DNA of 64,000 nt from positions 1-64,000 of the forward strand of contig CAWGSQ010000003.1 in NCBI GenBank assembly GCA_963825345.1, given 5' to 3'. The notes under the pieces were generated by a model. That model ran no database searches. It was given only the letters and a program-made list of their open reading frames with translations, and was not told the origin of the DNA. Numbering within the stretch: position 1 is the first letter of the stretch; each line of letters opens with the position of its first letter. Position numbers and translations under genes: made by a program. This DNA is from JACVRW01 sp963825345 (GTDB lineage: Bacteria; Actinomycetota; Thermoleophilia; Solirubrobacterales; Thermoleophilaceae). Positions 36,177 through 44,043 of this stretch are shown here, in pieces.

Positions 36177-37141
36177 CCCGAGCCCGTCGCCCGCGCCAGC
36201 GCGAGCGAGAACGCGGTGTCCTCGCCGAGCTGGAGATCGCTGCCGCCGCGGATCTCCACCTCGAGGTCGGCGAACACGCACAGGGCCCGCTCGAGCGTGG
36301 TCAGGTCGGCCTTCTTCGCCCGTGCGATCACCTTCTTGCTGGCCCAGGGAGGGCCCTTCAGCGCGGCCGCGACCTGAGCGTCCGGCATGCCCGCTCCAAG
36401 CAGAGCGGCGGCCTGGTGCACCTCGCGCAGGCGGCGCACGATCGGCCAGACGAGCTTGCCGGGGCGCTCGCCGTGCTCGTCGAGCTGCTCGGCCAGCGCA
36501 AGCGTGCCGCGCAGGTCACCGGCCACGAGCGCGTCGGCGAGGTCGTAGGCGCCCGGTGCGGTGTCGGTGGCTGCCAGCCGCTCCACGTCCGCGGTCGTGA
36601 TCGCCGCGGACGGGTGCACGGCGAGCGCGATCTTCTCGAGCTCCCGTGAGAGCCGCTGCTGGCTCGTCCCCACGCGGGCCACGAGCTCCTTCGCCGCCTC
36701 CTGGTCGAGCTGGAGGCCGAGCTCACGGGCGTGCCCGATGCACCATTTGGGCAGCTCCCAGGGCTTGGGGGCGGCGTACTCGCGGACCTCGCCGCCTGCG
36801 TTTTCGGTTGCCTTCGCGAGTGACTTTGGCCCCTTGCCGCGTGCAATGAGGACCAGCACGGTTTCGGGTGGCAGCTCGGTGAGCGCTTTCTCGAGCGGCT
36901 CGAGCTCGGCGGCCTTCCAGGCGCAGACGTCCTCCACGAGCAGGTAGCGCGTGGCGGTCTCGAAGCTCAACATCGCGAGCGACGCGGCCACCTCGCCGGG
37001 CTCGCTCTGGCGGGCGTCGAACGACTCGAGCCCGCCAGGCCCGCGCTCGTCCTCGGCCCTGCGGCGCACCCGCGCGCGCCAAGCGTCGATCTTGGCGTCG
37101 TCGTCTCCACAGACGAGGTAGGCGGGCTTCAGCGAGGCCAC
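36173..37141 (-). CDS. holA: DNA polymerase III subunit delta
   Basis: Clamp-loader subunit that opens the beta clamp. 322 residues with the HolA pattern: 'KPAYLVCGDDDAKIDAWRAR' (the N-terminal domain, no Walker A, as normal for delta), 'RYLLVEDVCAWKAAELEPLE', 'ELPPETVLVLIARGK', 'AAPKPWELPKWCIGHARELG', 'VGTSQQRLSRELEKIALAVH', 'AYDLADALVAGDLRGTLALA' and 'LVWPIVRRLREVHQAAALLG'. Lies between the comEC/comEA competence genes and a dehydrogenase; in many bacteria holA sits next to comEC, as here. Confidence 0.93.
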   Translation of the reverse strand: MASLKPAYLVCGDDDAKIDAWRARVRRRAEDERGPGGLESFDARQSEPGEVAASLAMLSFETATRYLLVEDVCAWKAAELEPLEKALTELPPETVLVLIARGKGPKSLAKATENAGGEVREYAAPKPWELPKWCIGHARELGLQLDQEAAKELVARVGTSQQRLSRELEKIALAVHPSAAITTADVERLAATDTAPGAYDLADALVAGDLRGTLALAEQLDEHGERPGKLVWPIVRRLREVHQAAALLGAGMPDAQVAAALKGPPWASKKVIARAKKADLTTLERALCVFADLEVEIRGGSDLQLGEDTAFSLALARATGSG

Positions 37142-37235
37142 CCGGCCAGTGTACGAAGCGCGGAGGCGGTGCCCCGCGCGCTCCGCGCGCTGCCGGGCGC
37201 CGCCCCCGGGCGGTGTCGCAGCTTCCCGCCTGGGC

Positions 37236-37280
37236 GGTGCCGCAGCTTTTCACTGACTATCGATGAAAACCTGCGGCACC
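37236..37280 (-). terminator. Long 17-bp-arm hairpin between comEC and holA
   Basis: Arms 37236-37252 (GGTGCCGCAGCTTTTCA) and 37264-37280 pair over 17 bp with a single C-C mismatch; the 11-nt loop is ctgactatcga. It lies 6 bp after the comEC stop on the minus strand and about 95 bp before the holA start. A near-copy of the left arm's GGGCGGTGYCGCAGCTT occurs 24 bp earlier (37208-37224). It fits a terminator for comEC or a palindromic repeat element. Confidence 0.5.
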
Positions 37281-37286
37281 CACTGC

Positions 37287-39757
37287 TCAGCGCTCGGTTT
37301 CGATCGCCATGTGCCCCTCGCGTACGGTGAGCGTCACCGTCCCGTCACGGTCGGTGCGGTAGACGTGTGGGACCGCCGCGCGGAGGGCCGCGAGCGTCTC
37401 GGGGGTCGGGTGGCCGTAGGAGTTGCCGGCGCCGACCTCGATCGCCGCGACGCCGGGGCTCAGGCGCTCGAGCAGCTCTGGGAGGCCGGCGTCCTCGGAG
37501 CCGTGGTGCGAGACCTTCATCGCCTCGACCGGACGCAGCGGCAGTGGCAGGATGGCATCGCTTTCGGCGTCGGCGCTGAGCCACAGGTCGAAGCCGCCGG
37601 AGCTGACGATCGCCGCGACCCCGCGCGGGTTCGGGTCCTCCGGCGGCGGGGCGCCGGGTGGGAGCGGCGCCGGCGAAAGCACCTCGATGTCGAGGCGGCC
37701 GACCCGCAGATGCTGGCCCGCACGCGCCGGAATCCGGCGGACGCCACGGGCGTCAGCGGCCGCGAGCAGACGCCTGAAGTCCCGATCGCCGGTGCCGTCG
37801 GAGTTCTCGAGCAGCACCGAGGTCGGGATCCGGTCGAGCACCTCGGCGAGCCCGCCCTGGTGGTCGCGGGACTGGTGAGTGGCAACCATGAGGTCGAGCC
37901 GCCGCACGCCGGCGGACCGCAGCAGGCGGTAGACCCGCGCCTCGGGCGGACCACCGTCGAACAGCACGGCGGCTCCCGCGCCGTCCTGGATCAGGGTCGC
38001 GTCGCCCTGACCTGTGTCGAGGAAGCGCACGGTGAGGGCGTCGGGCGGCGCCGGAGTGGCGAGCACCACGCCCGCAGCGAGCACGAGCGAAACCGCAGCA
38101 ACGGCGGCGGCAGCCGCCCCGAAGCGAGCGCGGACTTCGGCGCCAGGCGGCCGCGAGCTCCAGAGCGCCCGCTCGGCCGCGACGCCGCGCGGGGCCGCGG
38201 CGCAAGCGTGGCGCGTAGACCAGCGCCGTCATCGCCGCGTAGGCGGCGACCACTGCGGCCGGCGAGTGCAGCGGTAGCCGCAGGCGCCCGCCGGGAAGGG
38301 TCGCGCAGCGCTCCGCGAGGCCGTCGAGGTAGGCGATCGCGAGGCGCGTCGGCGGGCCGAGCAGTTCGGCGAGCCGGTCGCTGCCGGGCAGTACCGGGCC
38401 CACGACGCCGAGGGCGGCCTTGACCATTCCGAGCCACATCGCGGGCGCGATCGCTGGAAGCGCGAGGAGGTTGGCCGCAAGGCCCGCAAGTGGCACCGAC
38501 CCGAAGTGGTGGGCGAGCAGGGGGGCCGTGGCGACGCGTGGCCGCAACCGTGATCGCGATGCCCTCGCAGAGCCCGTCGCGCAGGGCGCGGTGGAGCCCA
38601 TCTCGCCGGACGCCGCGACGTGGCGGCCACAGCTCCTCGGCGATCCGTCGCAGCCTCGCAGCCAGCGGGCGGCCGACCATGAGGATGCCCGCAACCGCGA
38701 CGAACGAGAGTTGCCAGCCCGGATCGGCGCACGCACGCGGGTTCAGGGCAAGGGTGACCGCGGCCGCGAGCAGCAGGGCATACCAGCGCGACGAAGGTCG
38801 CGAGAGCGTCATCGCCGCGATGCCCGCGGCACCCATCACGCCCGCGCGCTGAAGCGACGGCCCCGCGCCCGCCAGCGGCACGTACAGCGTCACGAGGCAG
38901 AGGAGCGCGATACCCCGCCCCCGTGGCCCGAGCCCAGCCGCCACGAGCAGCGGCAGCGCAAGTGCCATCAGCAGCATCACGTTCTGCCCACTCACCGCGA
39001 GCAGGTGAGAGAGGCCGGCGTCGCGCCAGTCGTCGCGCGTCGCGCTGTCGATCTCCTCGTCCTCGCCCAGCACCATCCCGAGCGCGAGCGCCGCGTCCGA
39101 CTCCGGGAGACCGGCGGCCACCGCCGTCTCGGCTCGGCGACGCAGGCCATCGAGCACACCCGCGACGCCGCCGCGCCTCGCGCCGGTGAGCCGGACGCGC
39201 TCGACGACCAGCTCGCCGGCGATGCCGCCCCGGCGCAGATGGGTGGCGAGGTCGAAGCTCGCGCCGGGATCATTCGCGGGCCGGCGCAGATGGCCGCTCA
39301 GCGAGAGCTCGTCGCCGATCGCCGCGCGGCCGGGGAGCCGGCTCCCCTCGCGGCCGTCGAAGCGCAGCAGGACACGAGTGCCCGTGAGCGCGCCGCCGGC
39401 GATGCTGGCCTCCGCCGATGCGCCGAACGCCGAGGCCCGCGCGTGTGTGAGGAGATGAGCGCGGACCGAGATCGCTCGGCCGTCGTCGATCGGGGTCGAC
39501 GCATGGTCGAGCGCATCGAGACGGGCGGCGCCTGCCGCGCTACCCGCGAGGAGCAGGGTGGCCGCAAAGATCGCGAGCCAGGGCGCCCGGGCACACGCCA
39601 GGCAGGCGAGCAGGGCGGCGGCGGCCGCAAGGCTGAGCGCGGCCTCGGCCTGCGACAGGGCGAGCCCGACGGCGAGCGAGCCGACCGCGACATGCCACGG
39701 CCGGCTGGCGAGGAGCCGGCGCCGAGCTGCCTCGGGCTGCCGCCCGGTGCCGCTCAA
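37287..39757 (-). pseudogene. comEC: ComEC/Rec2-type DNA uptake channel, broken by two frameshifts
   Basis: Competence channel that moves single-stranded DNA inward. Three reading frames each carry a consecutive part. Frame A from ATG 39757 has the N-terminal membrane segments, the soluble domain, and 'GLSHLLAVSGQNVMLLMALA', 'LQRAGVMGAAGIAAM' and 'DPGWQLSFVAVAGILMVGRP'. Near 38535, after 'GIAITVAA', the frame shifts (one extra base) and homology continues as 'VATAPLLAHHFGSVPLAGLA' and 'LALPAIAPAMWLG'. Near 38200 a second shift leads to a third frame with the metallo-beta-lactamase-like part 'LTVRFLDTGQGDATLIQDG', 'VATHQSRDHQGGLAEVL' and 'MKVSHHGSEDAGLPELL'. Either a decayed gene or two sequencing errors; comEA upstream is intact. 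Confidence 0.85.
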
Positions 39758-40371
39758 AGCTGAAGCGCTTCGCGCAGCGTGGCGAGCCGCTTCTCGCCGA
39801 TGCCGTCGACCTGCGCGAGCTCCGCCAGCGAGCGGAAGCCGCCGTGTGCGTCGCGGTAGTCGATGATGCGTTGGGCGAGCGTCGGCCCGATGCCGTCGAC
39901 GCCGTCGAGCTGCTCGACCGTGGCCGTCGACAGGTGGATGCCCGTGACGGCGCCGCCCGCGGGGTAGCCGCCGGCAGGGCCGCTCGCCCCGCCCGACGCA
40001 CCGGAGGCGACGCCGGAGGGCGAGCCGCCGGACGCCGCGGCCCCGGTGCGCGGCACCACTATCTGCTGCCCGTCCGCGATCCGCGCGGCCAGGTTCACCG
40101 CTGCGAGGTCGGCCCGCGGCCCCGGCCCGCCCGCCCGCTGGAGTGCGTCCGCGACGCGGGAGCCCGCGGACATCGTCATCAACCCGGGCCGACGCACCGC
40201 GCCCGCCACGTGCACGTAGATACGCGCGCTCGCGCCACTGCCCTCGGGTGCCATTCTCACGGGCGCGGCTGGCGCCGGGTCATGCCCTCCGAGCAACCGG
40301 CTGCCTGCCACCACCGCCAGCACGGCGGCAAGCGCCCACACGACGACGGTCGAACGCGAGGTCTCCGGCAC
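39754..40371 (-). CDS. comEA: ComEA-like DNA-binding competence protein
   Basis: 205 residues: an N-terminal membrane anchor ('STVVVWALAAVLAVVAGSRL'), a SLBB-type domain ('ARIYVHVAGAVRRPGLMTMS', 'ADALQRAGGPGPRADLAAVN'), a Gly/Ala/Ser-rich linker, and a C-terminal double helix-hairpin-helix ('STATVEQLDGVDGIGPTLAQ', 'AELAQVDGIGEKRLATLREA') that binds double-stranded DNA at the cell surface. The start ATG is at 40371; its stop overlaps the comEC ATG (ATGA). Works with ComEC in transformation. Confidence 0.92.
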   Translation of the reverse strand: MPETSRSTVVVWALAAVLAVVAGSRLLGGHDPAPAAPVRMAPEGSGASARIYVHVAGAVRRPGLMTMSAGSRVADALQRAGGPGPRADLAAVNLAARIADGQQIVVPRTGAAASGGSPSGVASGASGGASGPAGGYPAGGAVTGIHLSTATVEQLDGVDGIGPTLAQRIIDYRDAHGGFRSLAELAQVDGIGEKRLATLREALQL

Positions 40372-40433
40372 GGACCGAAGCTACGAACCGCGGCACCACA
40401 CGTGGGTGATCAGGGTGACAAGTGCGCGACGCC

Positions 40434-40709
40434 TCAGCGGATCTCGAAGCCGCTCAGATCCTCGGGCTCCTCGCTGGTCTCGTCGACCGAGCCGACGTCG
40501 GCGCCGCGCGGGCCGCTGCGGCAGAAGTCCACGAGCGCAGCGACAGCCTCGGGGTCTCCCTCGAACACCGCCTCGACGGCGCCGTCCGGCCGATTGGTCA
40601 CCCAGCCGGCCACGCCACGCGAGCTCGCCTCCCTGCGACATGTGTCCCGGAAGAACACGCCCTGGACGTTCCCGTGCACGACGACACGGCGGCGGACCGG
40701 CTCACTCAT
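40434..40709 (-). CDS. acyP: Acylphosphatase
   Basis: 91 residues, a typical length. The signature 'RRRVVVHGNVQGVFFRDTCR' holds the catalytic Arg of the 'GxVQGVxfR' motif, and the catalytic Asn is in 'GWVTNRPDGAVEAVFEGDPE'. Hydrolyses acyl phosphates such as carbamoyl phosphate or 1,3-bisphosphoglycerate. Divergent from the arginine deiminase-like gene, with starts 28 bp apart. Confidence 0.93.
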   Translation of the reverse strand: MSEPVRRRVVVHGNVQGVFFRDTCRREASSRGVAGWVTNRPDGAVEAVFEGDPEAVAALVDFCRSGPRGADVGSVDETSEEPEDLSGFEIR

Positions 40710-40736
40710 AGAATCGTGTGCGCATTGGAGGGACGA

Positions 40737-41609
40737 GTGGAAACAGACACGGCCTGGGGCGTCGACTCGGAGTATGGACGCCTGCTCGACGTGCTGCTCT
40801 GCCCACCGGACAACTTCCACTGGCTCCCCGCGAGCGCGATCGCGCGGGCGACGCTCGAGAGCGGCATCAGCTTCAGCCGCGAGGACGCGCAGCGCCAGCA
40901 CGCCGAGATGGTGAGCGTGTACGAGGAAGCGGGCGTCCGGGTGCACCGCCTCGAGCCCGACCCGGCCCTTCCGTACCAGGTGTTCGCGCGCGACTCGAGC
41001 ATCAACGTGCCCCAGGGCCCGATCGTCACCCAGTGCCACCAGTGGTGGCGCCGCGGCGAGTACGCGCCCGTGATCCGCTTCTACGAGCAGGCCGGGATCC
41101 CCATTCACCGGATGATCACCGCCGCAGCGCTCGAGGGCGGCGACTTCATGATCGTCGAGCCCGGCGTGGCGGTGATCGGGAACGGCGAGGAGCGCACCCA
41201 GGAGCCGGCCGCCAGGCAACTCGCCGGCTGGCTCGAGGCGGACGGCTGGGAGGTCCGGATCGAGCGCATCCCACCGCACTTCCTCCACATCGACGTGCTC
41301 GCCGCGATGCTCGGCGAGAAGCTGGCGGCCGTCTGCGTCGAGCAGGTGGGTACCGGCTTCGTGCGCTGGCTGGAGGAGAAGGGCGTCGAGATCCTGCCGG
41401 TCCCGCTCGCCGACGCGCTCAAGCTCGGTGTGAACGGAGTGTGCCTAGGGGGCGACCGCGTGCTCACGAGCGCCGAGTCGAAGGACCTGAACGAGCGCCT
41501 GCGTGCCCTCGGACTCACCGTGTACGACCCCGAGCTCGCGGCCTTCACGCTCGGCGGTGGCGGCGCTCACTGCCTGATGCAGGCGCTGCGCCGCGAGCGC
41601 GTGGGCTAG
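40737..41609 (+). CDS. Arginine deiminase / dimethylargininase superfamily enzyme (amidinotransferase fold)
   Basis: 290 residues. Guanidine-modifying superfamily motifs: an Asp in 'YQVFARDSSINVPQG', Glu-Asp in 'ALEGGDFMIVEPGVAVIGNG' (the EGGD substrate-guanidinium site), His in 'PPHFLHIDVLAAML' and the C-terminal nucleophile Cys in 'LGGGGAHCLMQALRRERV'. The enzyme may hydrolyse arginine, dimethylarginine or agmatine, or transfer the amidino group. The start GTG 40737 follows a good GGAGG (40727-40731); earlier codons lie upstream of this ribosome-binding site. The gene is tail-to-tail (shared CTAG) with a basic amino-acid decarboxylase, which hints at arginine or polyamine metabolism. Confidence 0.8.
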   Translation: METDTAWGVDSEYGRLLDVLLCPPDNFHWLPASAIARATLESGISFSREDAQRQHAEMVSVYEEAGVRVHRLEPDPALPYQVFARDSSINVPQGPIVTQCHQWWRRGEYAPVIRFYEQAGIPIHRMITAAALEGGDFMIVEPGVAVIGNGEERTQEPAARQLAGWLEADGWEVRIERIPPHFLHIDVLAAMLGEKLAAVCVEQVGTGFVRWLEEKGVEILPVPLADALKLGVNGVCLGGDRVLTSAESKDLNERLRALGLTVYDPELAAFTLGGGGAHCLMQALRRERVG

Positions 41610-43078
41610 GACTCGAGCGCCACGCGCAGCGTCTTCAGCTCGCGGTCGCTCGCCCCGCGCAGGCTGCCTCCGTGCGCGATCGTCTGCTCGATGTAGTCGA
41701 GCGTCTCGGCCGTCAGGCGCTCGCCCGGCAGCACGTTCGGGATGCCGGGCGGATAGGCGGCGAGGGACTCGGAGGCCACTCGCCCCACCGCCTCGCGAGC
41801 CGGCACGATCTCCTGCGGCCCGAGGAACGCCTCGCGCGGCGTCATCACGAGCTCGCCCCAGGGCGGCGGCGGCGCGAACTGCACATCCTCGGCGGACTGC
41901 GGCTTGGCGCTCACGGTCGCCACGACCTGGCGCAGCGCCTCGAGCAGCCGCTCGCTCGCCGCTCCGGCCTCCTCGCCCATCCCGTACACCGCCACCATCA
42001 CGTTCTCGCCGGCGAGCTCCATCAGCACGTCGTGCTCCTCGCGCAACAGGCGCGACAGCTCGTAGCCGCTCGCGCGCGTGCCGCGCACGTCGATCGCGAG
42101 GCGGAGCGGGTCGTAGTCGAACACTCCCGGCGCACCGGCGAGACGCTCGTCGAGCACGTCGAGTCCCTGGATCTCGTGCACCGCCTCGCGCGTCCGCACG
42201 AGCGCCCGCAGCGTCTCGTCGAGCAGCTCGCGGCCGTGCGTGGCCGCGCTCCGGCGCGCGGCGTCGAGCGAGGCGAACAACAGAGCGTTCGGGCTCGTGG
42301 ACTCCACGAGCGTCACGCAGCGGTCGACCACACCCTCAGAGATGAGGTCGCCATGGCCCAGGTGGATCATCGCCGACTGCGTAAGGCTGCCGACGATCTT
42401 GTGGGTGCTCGAGATCACGAGGTCCGCGCCGAGGCTCAGGGCGTGTGCGGGCAGGTCCTCGTGGAAAGGCAGGTGCGCCCCCCACGCCTCGTCCACGATC
42501 AGCGGCACGCCGTGCCTGTGGGCCACCTCCACGAGGCCGGCCACGTCCGCCACCGCTCCGAAGTAGGTCGGCGAGACCACCGTCGCGCCCACGGCCTCAG
42601 GGCTGTCGCGGAGCGCCTCGTCGAGCGCCTCCGGCGTCATGCAATGGGCGATGTGCAGCTCGGGGTCGAGCTCGGGTGCGACGAACGTCGGCCGCAGGCC
42701 GGACATCACGAGGGCATCGATCGTGCTCGAGTGCGCGTTGCGCTGCGTGACCACGCAGTGCCCGCTGTGGCCCAGCGCCAACAGCGCCACGTGGTTTCCC
42801 TGCGAGGCCCCGTTCACGAGCCACCAGGTCCTGCTTGCACCCCAGGCCTCGGCAGCGAGCTGCTGCGCGACGACGAACGGGGTGGGCTCCTCGCCCACGT
42901 CGATCCCGTAGGTGAGCGCGGGGATGTCGAGCTGAAGCGCGCCCTCCCCGATCGCATCCACGAGGCCCGGATCCGCGCCTGTCCCACCCTTGTGCCCGGG
43001 CACGTGAAAACGGCCCGGGCTACGCGCGGCGTAGGCGCGCAGGGCGTCGAGATAGGGGGTGTCCGACTGGCCGGTCAC
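41606..43078 (-). CDS. Orn/Lys/Arg decarboxylase family protein (PLP)
   Basis: 490 residues: N-terminal 'FHVPGHKGGTGADPGLVDAI' (family start in Gram-positive types), 'WWLVNGASQGNHVALLALG', the PLP pocket with the His in 'NAHSSTIDALVMSGL', Asp in 'VPLIVDEAWGAHLPFH', and the Schiff-base Lys in 'ISSTHKIVGSLTQSAMIHLG'. It lacks the N-terminal wing domain of inducible enterobacterial enzymes and is of the short SpeA type from Gram-positives, so arginine or lysine decarboxylation is likely. It ends by sharing a stop tetranucleotide with the arginine deiminase-like gene. Confidence 0.9.
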   Translation of the reverse strand: MTGQSDTPYLDALRAYAARSPGRFHVPGHKGGTGADPGLVDAIGEGALQLDIPALTYGIDVGEEPTPFVVAQQLAAEAWGASRTWWLVNGASQGNHVALLALGHSGHCVVTQRNAHSSTIDALVMSGLRPTFVAPELDPELHIAHCMTPEALDEALRDSPEAVGATVVSPTYFGAVADVAGLVEVAHRHGVPLIVDEAWGAHLPFHEDLPAHALSLGADLVISSTHKIVGSLTQSAMIHLGHGDLISEGVVDRCVTLVESTSPNALLFASLDAARRSAATHGRELLDETLRALVRTREAVHEIQGLDVLDERLAGAPGVFDYDPLRLAIDVRGTRASGYELSRLLREEHDVLMELAGENVMVAVYGMGEEAGAASERLLEALRQVVATVSAKPQSAEDVQFAPPPPWGELVMTPREAFLGPQEIVPAREAVGRVASESLAAYPPGIPNVLPGERLTAETLDYIEQTIAHGGSLRGASDRELKTLRVALES

Positions 43079-43090
43079 GAAGCGGCGAGT

Positions 43091-43540
43091 CTAGGTGAGC
43101 GACTCGCCGAGCACGGCCGCGACGGCGGCGTCAGGGTCCGCCACCGCGACCACGCCCTCGATGTCCCATGAGTGCAGCCCCGCGACCGGCTTGCCCGCCT
43201 TCAGCGCGAGCGCGATCTCGGACAGCGTGCCGTAGCCGCCGCCCACCGCTATCAGCGCATCCGCCGCGCGCACGACGAGCGCGTTGCGCGCCTCGCCGAG
43301 GCCGGTCGGAAGCGCCGTGTCCACGAACGGGTTCGCGGCCGCTCGATCGGTGCCCGGCAGGATACCGACGGTGTGCCCGCCGGCCTCCTTCGCGCCACGG
43401 CACGCAGCCTCCATCACGCCACCGAGGCCGCCGCACACGACGATGGCGCCGCGACGCGCCAGCCCCCGGCCGACGATCTCGGCCGCCTCGCGCTCCTGCG
43501 CGGAGGCCTCGCCCGGGCCGGCGACGGCGATGTGGGTCAG
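43091..43540 (-). CDS. LOG-like protein (TIGR00725 family), probable CTG start
   Basis: 149 residues. The Rossmann-like core 'IVVCGGLGGVMEAACRGAKE' and 'ALIAVGGGYGTLSEIALALK' carries the PGGxGTxxE-type motif of the lysine-decarboxylase-like (LOG) superfamily, here GGGYGTLSE; relatives produce free cytokinin bases or hydrolyse nucleotide 5'-monophosphates. The conserved N-terminal strand is 'HIAVAGPGEASAQE', and the only start before it is CTG 43540, which overlaps the stop of the upstream membrane gene as CTGA. The first ordinary start (GTG 43438) would remove a conserved strand. Encoded 13 bp before the decarboxylase. Confidence 0.85.
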   Translation of the reverse strand: MTHIAVAGPGEASAQEREAAEIVGRGLARRGAIVVCGGLGGVMEAACRGAKEAGGHTVGILPGTDRAAANPFVDTALPTGLGEARNALVVRAADALIAVGGGYGTLSEIALALKAGKPVAGLHSWDIEGVVAVADPDAAVAAVLGESLT

Positions 43541-44043
43541 GGCCGAGGCTCGTCCGCGACCGTGGGAGCCTGATCAGCGGGAGGCGGCGACGCCGCCGGC
43601 GCGGCCGCGGCGGGTCGCTCGTCAGCGGCACCGGGACGCCGTGGCTCCACCGCGATCGCGATCCGAGCGGTCGAGAGGATGGCGCCCGCGAGCATCAGCG
43701 CGGCGCCGGCGAGGCCGAGCCACGCGCCGGTCTCGACGTCCAGCCCGATTGCGAGCGGCGGACGGTTCACCAGCTGGCTCAGCACCACCACGAGCGCGAT
43801 CACACCGATGACGAGGGGCGTGCCCTCTTTCAGGGGCGTGCGCAGCAGACCGAGCTCCGCCGCGAGCACCGCGATCGTGACCAGCGCCAGCACCACGAGC
43901 AGCAGGTCGAGGAACTCGAAGCTGTTGAAGCCGGACAGCTCGCCGTACCAATCGAGCCCGAGGCTCACGATCAGCAGCACGGCGCCGACCGCGGCGATCA
44001 GCGGGCCGATCGGAATCTGGGTCTCCCTGGGCCGAGCGTTCAT
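43537..44043 (-). CDS. Four-helix membrane protein, unknown function
   Basis: 168 residues with four hydrophobic segments: 'IGPLIAAVGAVLLIVSLGLD', 'LDLLLVVLALVTIAVLAAEL', 'PLVIGVIALVVVLSQLV' and 'TGAWLGLAGAALMLAGAILS'. The tail is Pro/Ala-rich and probably disordered. The ATG at 44043 overlaps the leuS stop (ATGA), and its own stop overlaps the following LOG gene. I recognise no family; the close coupling to leuS may be transcriptional only. Confidence 0.75.
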   Translation of the reverse strand: MNARPRETQIPIGPLIAAVGAVLLIVSLGLDWYGELSGFNSFEFLDLLLVVLALVTIAVLAAELGLLRTPLKEGTPLVIGVIALVVVLSQLVNRPPLAIGLDVETGAWLGLAGAALMLAGAILSTARIAIAVEPRRPGAADERPAAAAPAASPPPADQAPTVADEPRP

